This document shows positions 1-5,409 of a stretch of DNA of 7,676 nucleotides, piece by piece (position 1 is the stretch's first letter; each line of letters opens with the position of its first letter). Location: contig SBBH01000249.1 of the NCBI GenBank assembly GCA_005239795.1, positions 1 to 7,676 of the forward strand, in the 5' to 3' direction. Below the pieces are notes generated by a model. The model worked only from the letters and a program-made list of their open reading frames with translations. It had not been told where the DNA came from and ran no database searches. The stretch comes from Planctomycetales bacterium (GTDB lineage: Bacteria; Planctomycetota; SBBH01). The position numbers were made by a program, and so were the translations under genes.

Positions 1-81
1 CTGCTCCGTCAGGTGGTCGATCACCCCTCTTTTGTCGGAGCATCTCGTCAGATCGCTTCAGCGATTTTTACAGCCGGCTAA
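1..81 (+). CDS. Possible C-terminal tail of an upstream gene (partial)
   Basis: Frame 1 is open from the window edge to a TAA at 79-81 and reads as 26 residues ending QIASAIFTAG. The mix of charged and hydrophobic residues would suit a C-terminal helix. The pattern 'DHPSF...ASRQIASAI' loosely resembles the final helix of some glycosyltransferases, but that is only an impression. A second frame (starting at position 3) is also open, to about 182, and runs through the 32-bp repeat. An open frame this short can arise by chance, so neither is certain. Confidence 0.2.
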   Translation: MLRQVVDHPSFVGASRQIASAIFTAG

Positions 82-98
82 AGGATTACAAGGATTAC
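81..98. repeat. 9-bp tandem direct repeat (aaggattac x2)
   Basis: AAGGATTAC occurs twice back to back (81-89 and 90-98) and is followed by a partial third GATTC. It lies in AT-richer DNA just left of the 32-bp repeat. It may be a small slippage duplication or part of the repeat-associated sequence. No function is visible. Confidence 0.5.
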
Positions 99-113
99 GA
101 TTCTTTAGAGGGC

Positions 114-145
114 GCTAAATATTATAAAATAGACTTGACCCCTTT
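114..145 (+). repeat. 32-bp inverted repeat, left copy
   Basis: The repeat starts GCTAAATATTATAAAATAG and ends ACTTGACCCCTTT. Its exact reverse complement lies at 4865-4896, a 32/32 match by eye. The AT-rich core contains ATTATA, which reads as a consensus -10 box (TATAAT) on the minus strand and so points out of the bracketed segment. In-frame stops within the repeat interrupt the reading frame of the DUF4143 fragment that begins at its right edge. I associate this sequence type with dispersed repeats in environmental genomes, sometimes near Y1-type (RAYT) transposases. That link is recalled, not shown here, and no transposase is in the window. Confidence 0.85.
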
Positions 146-661
146 CGGAACTACCTGGACCTGCTCTCCGGCCTTTTCATGATTCGGCAACTCCAACCGT
201 GGCACGAGAACCTCAAGAAACGCCAGGTCAAGGCGCCCAAGATCTATGTGCGGGACAGCGGCCTCCTGCACGCTCTTCTGGGCCTCACCACGGACCGCGA
301 GATCCTGTCCCACCCGAAAGCGGGTTTCTCCTGGGAGGGGTTTGCCATCGAGAGGATTCTCGGCGCCGTCCGCCCGGATGCCGCGCATTTCTGGGCGACG
401 CATTCCGGCGCCGAGCTGGATCTCCTTCTCTTCAAGCGGGGCCGACGCTTCGGCGTCGAAGTGAAATTTCAGGACGCTCCGCGCCTCTCTCCCTCGATGC
501 GGACCGCCCTTAAGGATTTGCGCTTGGATCACCTCGGGGTGATCTATCCGGGGAAGACGCGCTACCCGCTCGGCGCACGTGTGACGGCGATCCCGCTGGC
601 GGACTTGGCGGCTGGGAATTCAGAGACCCTGATCTGCCGTGCTCCTGCTGACAGCCCCTAA
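146..661 (+). pseudogene. 5'-truncated AAA ATPase / DUF4143 protein, C-terminal half only
   Basis: The family (AAA_14 ATPase plus DUF4143) normally has an N-terminal P-loop ATPase and a C-terminal PD-(D/E)XK-nuclease-like domain, and is roughly 400 residues long. Only about 172 codons remain here. The family-like sequence begins at FRNYLDLLSGLF immediately after the 32-bp repeat (ends 145). It continues with RQLQPWHENLKKR and KIYVRDSGLLHALLGL, both hallmarks of DUF4143. Counting from the first ATG (179), the nuclease-like residues are in GAELD (E79, D81) and GVEVK (E94, K96). Walker A and B motifs are absent, and stops inside the repeat (116-118, 125-127) close the frame upstream. The ATG at 179 could in theory yield a 160-residue protein, but it lies inside the domain and has no clear ribosome binding site. 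The truncation is seen directly; that the repeat caused it is inferred. Confidence 0.85.
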
Positions 662-723
662 TGGCGGCCGCGCGTGTTTGCCCGCCAAAATAGAGCGAGG
701 GTCGCAACCGGTGTGCCGTGGGG

Positions 724-729
724 TATACT
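724..729 (+). promoter_or_regulatory. Candidate -10 box (TATACT) upstream of the propeller gene
   Basis: TATACT matches TATAAT at 5 of 6 positions. The hexamer 17 bp upstream (GTCGCA, 701-706) matches TTGACA at only 3 of 6. Transcription would start near 736, leaving a leader of about 28 nt before ATG 764. If real, it argues against the upstream GTG start at 674. The weak -35 makes this tentative. Confidence 0.3.
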
Positions 730-763
730 TCCCGCTGGCGCTCAAGGGCGAAAAAGCCGACGG

Positions 764-3700
764 ATGAGAATAAACCCAATGATCAAAACGTTTAGGCTGT
801 TTGCGTTTATCCGTTTGTTTGGTGTTTGGAGTTTGTCTGTTTGGTGTTTCGGAGCGCCCAGAACGGAGGCCCTGCAGGGCAATCTAAAAAATGCGCTGAG
901 CACCGCTTGGGGGATTGTCTTCCTCATCGCCTGCCTCATCCCCGCGGCGGGGGAGGCCGCCGCCGTCGGGACGACACGCGTCACACTTTTCAAGCAGGGA
1001 ACCTCCACGAACCGTGCCGTCGGGAGCATGATCGGCGTCTGGGAGTGGAAGGGGCGCACGTTCGCCAATCAGGACTCGAACCGCTGGCACCAGCCGTTCA
1101 ACTACCCTTCGACCACCTTGCAAGTCCGCGCCATCCAGTTCTGGAGAAACAACCCATCCTTTGCCTGCGCCCCCACGGATGAACAGATGTTGTTCTGGAC
1201 CGGCTCGACCTGGTGGACCGCTTCCGGCATGCTCAGCAACTACGCCATGGGCGGGGAACGAATGGCCCTCGGTGTTTTCAACAGCTCCTTCATCGTTGTC
1301 GCCCATCGGCGCGAAAACATCTGGCGCTGGACGGGGACCTCCTGGATTCACGACCTGAACTCGAGAAACACAAACCTTGCCCACTACAACTCTGCAAGCG
1401 TATTTGGCACGGACGACGCCTGGGTCTTTGGGCGAACGGAGACCACGGCGGCACGGGCCACGATCCTCGATTGGCGTGGCACCTCCTGGCGCATTCAGAT
1501 GCGCCAGGAGAGCAATTCCCGCGCTCAGGGCATCATGATCGACACCTCTTACGGCTGGTATCTTGCCAACACCGCGGCCACGGCAGGGGCGGCTTACCAA
1601 TGGACCGGGACGAGCTGGATCCTCCATTCCACGCTCGGCCCCTGGAACGAAGAGAGCCTGCTAACCGCCGCCGCGGTCCGGTATGAGCGAGATTTTGCCG
1701 TCTTCGCCGGCGCCACGGGGGAGCTCTGGCGTTGGAGCGGGACAAGCTGGCATCACGAGCAGAATATGATTTCAGGCGACTGGACCACCTGTGTGGCCGT
1801 GCAGACCGATTTCGCCTGGATCGTAGGAGCTAGCGGAGCCATCTTTCAATGGACCGGGACCTCCTGGGTCAACCGCGGTCCGCTCACCACGACTAACTTA
1901 GGGGGAGTCGACGCCACTGACACCGGTTTTGCCATTGCCGCCGGCGGCAATGAGGTATGGATCTGGCGCGGGACCAGCTGGGTTTTTGACACTACCAGAG
2001 ATCCTCAAATGAGAACAAGCGAACAGGTTGCCACCATTGGGGAAACGGCCACGCATATCGGGGGGGGCCGTGCCAGCCTTGCGACCAAGCTCCGCTTCAA
2101 CGTACTCGACGACGCGACAGGGTCGGGGACCCCCCCCTCGGCCGACTGGAGCACCGGCGGGACCTTGTACCGAACGGTGGTGCAGATTCTCCCCACGGAC
2201 TCCGACTGGGACTGGAACGGGGAAAGCTCCGACACCGACTCCTATATTGGGATCCTGAACCTCGGCGGGAACTCCTACGAGTTCATGGACGAGCAGGACA
2301 CGACCACGACCGGCCGGCGGATCGTCTTGGAGACCGACGCCCAGGGGAGCGGTACGGTCGAGGACATTTTGATCTGGGAGGACACGGTGGGGTACTGGAA
2401 CGGCATCTCCGAGAATCCCCACAACGGGAGCTCTTCGACAGGGATCAAGCTTACGGAGGCGGGGATCGTCCACAACGACATCGGTTCGGCCTTGAACGCC
2501 GATGTCTGGGGGGAGACCGATTCGCGGATCACCTCGGCCCAGACCGTGGCCGGCGACAACACCTGGGAGGACGGCACGGGGAGCGACACGACGGTGGCCG
2601 CCAACGTCGGGATGCTGACCTGGGAATACTGGCACCTCTTTGACGCAGCGCTTGCCGAGGGGGAGACGCTTGAGACGGCGATCCGCGTGGAGGCGGCCGG
2701 GAGCTCGACGAGCATGGCGGGGATCTCGTGGGAATACCGCGTGGGACATTACAAGCCCCGTATCGGGAACTGGCGCTGGTGCCGCGACGACGCCGCGAAC
2801 CCCGAGATCATGAAGGAGCCGCGGGGGCGCCTCGAGAACGTTGGGACGACGGGGGAGCGCTTGCGCCTGCGCGTGCGGGTGGATGAGCGGGACGGCGGCT
2901 ACATGCCCTCGGCAATCGGGAGCTCCGGCTGGGAGCTTTGGTGGTCACAGGACCTTTCCACTTGGACACAGCTCACGACCTCGTCGGCGACCTGGAAGCT
3001 TGTCGACGGTCAGGGGACAGCCGGGGCCACGGTCGGGAACGCCTGCATGCCGGAGGTGGACACGCTCGGGATCAACGTCGAGAGCCACACGGCCAACAAC
3101 GGCGTGCGCCAGGACGGTTTTACCGAGATGGAGATGGATTTTGCGATCGAGTCCTCCTCCGCCAGCACCAACACGATTTACTACTTCGAGCCCCGCCACA
3201 ACGGCCACCGGGCGATCGCGCTACCGGGGGTGCGCTACCCCTCGGTGCTGACGACCTCCGACTCGACCTTTAATTATCTGCTGACGCGCCCGAATCTGGG
3301 CCCCTTCGGCTGGACGTTTTCTCACACGTTGCATTCGAACGGAAGCACCGATCCGTTCAAGGTAGTTTACGTGGGGACGCAGTCGGGAGCGAGCGACCAG
3401 ATCCTGGCGGTCTCGCGCACCGATGGCTCGATCTTGAGGAGTTATTCAGCCTCCGGGACGCTCCAGCACCCCAATGTCTACTGGGACACGACAAACTCCC
3501 GCTACAACCTCTACTTTGTGCAGGGGGGGACCAAACTCCTGGCGTTGACGGATAACGGCACGACGATCGCGGCAAACGCGAGCTGGGCTGCCGACGGCTT
3601 GAAAGATTTCACGAACCTCATCGGCCGGCCGACGCGCGTTTTCGAGAGCGGCCAGAAGCGAAGCTACCTCATGCTCTATGTCACGAGTTTTCAGGGGAAC

Positions 3701-4498
3701 ACCTCGACACTCTATAAGATTTATGGTGCCGACGGCTCCGTCAACACCGATGACATGGGATATTCCCGGAGCGCCCAGGGGATCGGGTGGAACACGGGAC
3801 TGCGCGTGACGGCGAACCTCTTTCCGCTCTGGCTCGACGGGACTACCTACAACCTGAGCGCCGGGAACAATTTTGTCAAGATCACCGCGGCGGGCACGGC
3901 GACGCCGGACACCCTGGCGAGCATTGCCCCCGCCAACTTTTCCATGGTCCGCACCAAGCTCTCGAGCGGCGCGTCGACCGAGCGCGTCCTAGGGTCCCTC
4001 CATGCGTTCAATGGAGACTTCGGCTATGAATCGGCCGCCCGGATGGACCAATCCAACATGGGGGGGATCGAGTGGAACAATTCCTCGATCGGCGGCGGCG
4101 CGGACATTGCCGACTCCGACAACATCAAGACAGCCCCCTGCGTCCAGGCCCTCCCGCTTTCCTACGCGTCGCCGGTCTTTATCGGCGACACGGCGCAGGT
4201 GAACCGCCTCTCGGGAAGCCAAGGGACGCAGGAGACGAACTTCCCCTACGACCTCACCGGCTCCATTTCGACACAGTCTTTAAACGGCGGCATCGAGGTT
4301 TATAACGACTGGATCTACTTCGGGACCGACGGCGGCTATATCTACGCCCTGTCGGCCACCGATCCGACGCAGGGGGCGGGGACGCGCTTCCGCGTGCCGG
4401 GGGATTTTGATGTCGTGGGGGTCGGGATCGACGTCGCCAACAGCACGGTCTACTACACCACCGAGGATGGCCGCCTCTATCAGTTCGATTTGAGATAG
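764..4498 (+). CDS. Large secreted protein: GTSW-repeat beta-propeller, Trp-rich middle, PQQ-like C-terminal propeller
   Basis: A 1244-residue protein from ATG 764; the frame also offers GTG 674 and ATG 779. Two hydrophobic stretches lie near the N-terminus, FAFIRLFGVWSLSVWCFG and IVFLIACLIPAAGEAAA. The second looks like a signal-peptide core with an AAA|V cleavage site, so export is likely but the start is unsure. Residues about 95-405 carry eight W-x-G-T-S-W-like motifs (Trp at 95, 145, 189, 237, 280, 324, 363, 401) spaced 38-50 residues, as in propeller blades; they resemble degenerate BNR/YCF48-type repeats. Residues about 440-860 are unassigned and rich in Asp, Thr and Trp, with NWRWCRDD near 669. 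The last 400 residues contain PQQ-like blades (ILAVSRTDGSIL, IYFGTDGGYIYALS, VYYTTEDGRLYQFDL). No catalytic motif is visible. An extracellular binding or scaffold role is inferred. Confidence 0.85.
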   Translation: MRINPMIKTFRLFAFIRLFGVWSLSVWCFGAPRTEALQGNLKNALSTAWGIVFLIACLIPAAGEAAAVGTTRVTLFKQGTSTNRAVGSMIGVWEWKGRTFANQDSNRWHQPFNYPSTTLQVRAIQFWRNNPSFACAPTDEQMLFWTGSTWWTASGMLSNYAMGGERMALGVFNSSFIVVAHRRENIWRWTGTSWIHDLNSRNTNLAHYNSASVFGTDDAWVFGRTETTAARATILDWRGTSWRIQMRQESNSRAQGIMIDTSYGWYLANTAATAGAAYQWTGTSWILHSTLGPWNEESLLTAAAVRYERDFAVFAGATGELWRWSGTSWHHEQNMISGDWTTCVAVQTDFAWIVGASGAIFQWTGTSWVNRGPLTTTNLGGVDATDTGFAIAAGGNEVWIWRGTSWVFDTTRDPQMRTSEQVATIGETATHIGGGRASLATKLRFNVLDDATGSGTPPSADWSTGGTLYRTVVQILPTDSDWDWNGESSDTDSYIGILNLGGNSYEFMDEQDTTTTGRRIVLETDAQGSGTVEDILIWEDTVGYWNGISENPHNGSSSTGIKLTEAGIVHNDIGSALNADVWGETDSRITSAQTVAGDNTWEDGTGSDTTVAANVGMLTWEYWHLFDAALAEGETLETAIRVEAAGSSTSMAGISWEYRVGHYKPRIGNWRWCRDDAANPEIMKEPRGRLENVGTTGERLRLRVRVDERDGGYMPSAIGSSGWELWWSQDLSTWTQLTTSSATWKLVDGQGTAGATVGNACMPEVDTLGINVESHTANNGVRQDGFTEMEMDFAIESSSASTNTIYYFEPRHNGHRAIALPGVRYPSVLTTSDSTFNYLLTRPNLGPFGWTFSHTLHSNGSTDPFKVVYVGTQSGASDQILAVSRTDGSILRSYSASGTLQHPNVYWDTTNSRYNLYFVQGGTKLLALTDNGTTIAANASWAADGLKDFTNLIGRPTRVFESGQKRSYLMLYVTSFQGNTSTLYKIYGADGSVNTDDMGYSRSAQGIGWNTGLRVTANLFPLWLDGTTYNLSAGNNFVKITAAGTATPDTLASIAPANFSMVRTKLSSGASTERVLGSLHAFNGDFGYESAARMDQSNMGGIEWNNSSIGGGADIADSDNIKTAPCVQALPLSYASPVFIGDTAQVNRLSGSQGTQETNFPYDLTGSISTQSLNGGIEVYNDWIYFGTDGGYIYALSATDPTQGAGTRFRVPGDFDVVGVGIDVANSTVYYTTEDGRLYQFDLR
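816..849 (+). repeat. 12-bp direct repeat TGTTTGGTGTTT in the 5' end of the propeller gene
   Basis: TGTTTGGTGTTT occurs at 816-827 and 838-849, within a T/G-rich stretch (about 790-850) unlike the GC-rich coding sequence downstream. It translates as the first hydrophobic segment (RLFGVWSLSVWCFG). It may instead be non-coding repeat sequence upstream of the true start. Confidence 0.5.
1046..1981 (+). repeat. Tandem W-x-GTSW blade repeats within the propeller gene
   Basis: The core motif W-[TSR]-G-T-S-W is encoded at 1328-1345, 1472-1489, 1601-1618, 1733-1750, 1850-1867 and 1964-1981. Variants are WTGSTW at 1196-1213 and the weaker WKGRTF at 1046-1063. Spacing is 150, 132, 144, 129, 132, 117 and 114 bp. 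Some copies keep near-identical DNA: 'caatggaccgggac' appears in the copies at 1601 and 1850. Most blades also carry a preceding strand ending in G (WVFG, WIVGASG, FAIAAGG). Seven clear motifs plus one weak one suggest a seven- or eight-bladed propeller. Confidence 0.8.
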
Positions 4499-4506
4499 GC
4501 TGAATC

Positions 4507-4576
4507 CGTGGTGCGTGGTCCGTGATGCGTGGTTCGCAAGATACAACCTCTGGCAAATCACGGACCACGACCACGC
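4507..4576 (+). repeat. Hairpin-forming 'cgtggt/ccgtg' palindromic repeat
   Basis: CGTGGTCCGTGAT (4514-4526) pairs perfectly over 13 bp with ATCACGGACCACG (4557-4569). After a one-base bulge, GTGGT (4508-4512) pairs with ACCAC (4570-4574). The loop is 30 nt and holds another GCGTGGT. The hairpin sits between the propeller stop (4498) and acyP. It has no T-run, so it is a poor intrinsic terminator, and it looks more like a dispersed palindromic element. It could still attenuate transcription or protect the mRNA 3' end. Confidence 0.6.
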
Positions 4577-4590
4577 TATCCTTAATTCCC

Positions 4591-4860
4591 ATGTCCGTCC
4601 GGCTCCACGTCTTCTTCTCCGGCCGCGTCCAGGGGGTGGGGTTCCGCTACACGGCGAGCGCCATTGCCGCACGCCACGCGAATCTCACCGGGTGGGTGAA
4701 GAACCTCGCCGACGGGCGTGTCGAGCTCGTGGCCGAAGGGGATCAGCAAGATCTCGCGGCGTTTTTAAGCGAGATTCGGGCGACCCTGAAACCCCGCGCC
4801 ACACATGAGGAGTGGCAGGACGCCACCGGGGAATTCACGCGGTTTGAGATCGCGCATTGA
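4591..4860 (+). CDS. acyP: Acylphosphatase
   Basis: Encodes an 89-residue protein, the usual size for a single-domain acylphosphatase, which hydrolyses acyl phosphates such as acetyl or carbamoyl phosphate to carboxylate and phosphate in the cytosol. The signature GRVQGVGFRY (residues 11-20) supplies the phosphate-binding loop and catalytic Arg19. GWVKNLADGRVE supplies the catalytic Asn38. The Arg-Asn spacing is one residue longer than in the human enzyme (Arg23/Asn41). ATG 4591 is preferred because the homology begins almost at once; the in-frame GTG at 4522 would add 23 residues encoded by the hairpin repeat. No Shine-Dalgarno sequence is evident before 4591. The gene follows the propeller gene by 92 bp and ends 4 bp before the right 32-bp repeat. 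No functional tie to its neighbours is visible. Confidence 0.93.
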   Translation: MSVRLHVFFSGRVQGVGFRYTASAIAARHANLTGWVKNLADGRVELVAEGDQQDLAAFLSEIRATLKPRATHEEWQDATGEFTRFEIAH

Positions 4861-4864
4861 AAAA

Positions 4865-4896
4865 AAAGGGGTCAAGTCTATTTTATAATATTTAGC
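4865..4896 (-). repeat. 32-bp inverted repeat, right copy
   Basis: This is the exact reverse complement of 114-145, beginning AAAGGGGTCAAG and ending ATAATATTTAGC. It starts 4 bp after the acyP stop, within a run of seven A (4861-4867). A perfect TATAAT (4884-4889) reads rightward, but the position for a -35 box falls in the A-run, so a promoter is unproven. The repeat could also serve as the 3' end of the acyP transcript. Confidence 0.85.
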
Positions 4897-4947
4897 CCCC
4901 CGGGTGGCAGCCCTCGCTTCAAGCGCCGCTCGTGTCGCGTCTGAAAA

Positions 4948-5058
4948 CTATAAACTCAGTTCTTCGATCTTGCCACTCACGGTAACTCCGAATCCCTTGT
5001 GGGCAAGGTGTCTTTGCGATTGCTCAATGATCGGGTGGATGTATCTCAGGAATTTAAG
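4948..5058 (-). pseudogene. Possible decayed protein remnant on the minus strand
   Basis: Read on the minus strand from 5058 to a TAG at 4948-4950, this gives 36 codons of protein-like sequence: LKFLRYIHPIIEQSQRH, then LAHKGFGVTVSGKIEELSL. There is no start codon. A TAA sits just upstream (5059-5061), and the frame beyond that stop continues open with ILGFARK. This pattern suits the C-terminus of a gene broken by a nonsense mutation and rearrangement. I do not recognise the family. A 36-codon open stretch can occur by chance, so the call rests on amino-acid character alone. Confidence 0.25.
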
Positions 5059-5061
5059 TTA

Positions 5062-5395
5062 TTTTCGCGCGAATCCTAAAATCTGCGGCCCCCTGGGCTC
5101 CCTTGGGACGGCCCCCGACGCGAAGGGTCCGAGATTCTCTCGTGAGTCGCGATGGAGGGAGCACAGGGGGGTGCTCGCAATCATGAATTATTTGCATTCT
5201 CCTCCCGACCTCTCGTAAAATTCGTTTGGGTGAGGTTTGTGCGTTGTTGGAGGTGATGTATGTTCCCTCCGATGCAGGCCGCCGGAGGAGACCGACCACG
5301 CGCCGCGAATGTTCCGGAGCCGCTCAAAGCATTAAAGCTGTTCCCGAAAAAAATCGATTGATTGGGGCATTGGGTTCAAAGGCCAGAAGTCCATC
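5062..5395. other. Intergenic region without a recognisable gene
   Basis: No convincing gene is seen on either strand; longer open frames here have compositions unlike proteins (Arg-, Pro- and Ser-rich). A small hairpin is possible: CCTCCG (5266-5271) with CGGAGG (5283-5288), loop 11 nt. The stretch should hold the promoter of the DUF3604 gene, but I found no clear -35/-10 pair. Base composition changes from GC-rich (5090-5170) to more AT-rich (5180-5250 and 5325-5370). Confidence 0.5.
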
Positions 5396-5398
5396 ATG

Positions 5399-5406
5399 AA
5401 GGAGGG
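5399..5406 (+). promoter_or_regulatory. Strong ribosome binding site fixing the DUF3604 gene start
   Basis: AAGGAGGG ends 3 nt before ATG 5410, and its AAGGAG core ends 5 nt before it. It is the best Shine-Dalgarno sequence in the window. It selects ATG 5410 over the in-frame TTG at 5362, whose extra 16 residues (ending HHEGGS) would precede the signal peptide. Confidence 0.8.
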
Positions 5407-5409
5407 TCC

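Noticed and set aside
3..182. Open frame 3 crossing the left repeat, giving KYYKIDLTPF over the repeat
   Set aside because: The translated repeat is simply what the dispersed element encodes in this frame; no start is in the window and the rest lacks protein character.
122..532. Minus-strand open frame of 136 codons over the DUF4143 fragment
   Set aside because: It is antisense to clear DUF4143 homology and has low-complexity Glu/Gly/Arg/Pro-rich composition; it is a codon-bias shadow.
662..687. Possible terminator hairpin (TGGCGG...CCGCCA) after the DUF4143 fragment
   Set aside because: Only a 6-bp stem with a 14-nt loop and no T-run; not distinguishable from chance in GC-rich DNA.
1898..2749. 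Minus-strand open frame of 283 codons inside the propeller gene
   Set aside because: Arg/Pro/Gly-rich translation with no motif, fully opposite a well-supported gene; high GC explains the lack of stops.
4861..4896. Promoter from the TATAAT in the right repeat driving the DUF3604 gene
   Set aside because: No -35 box at proper spacing, and the gene starts more than 500 bp downstream; kept only as a note on the repeat.
4904..5218. Plus-strand open frame of 104 codons after the right repeat
   Set aside because: Composition is unlike a real protein, there is no ribosome binding site, and the opposite strand reads more like protein over part of it.
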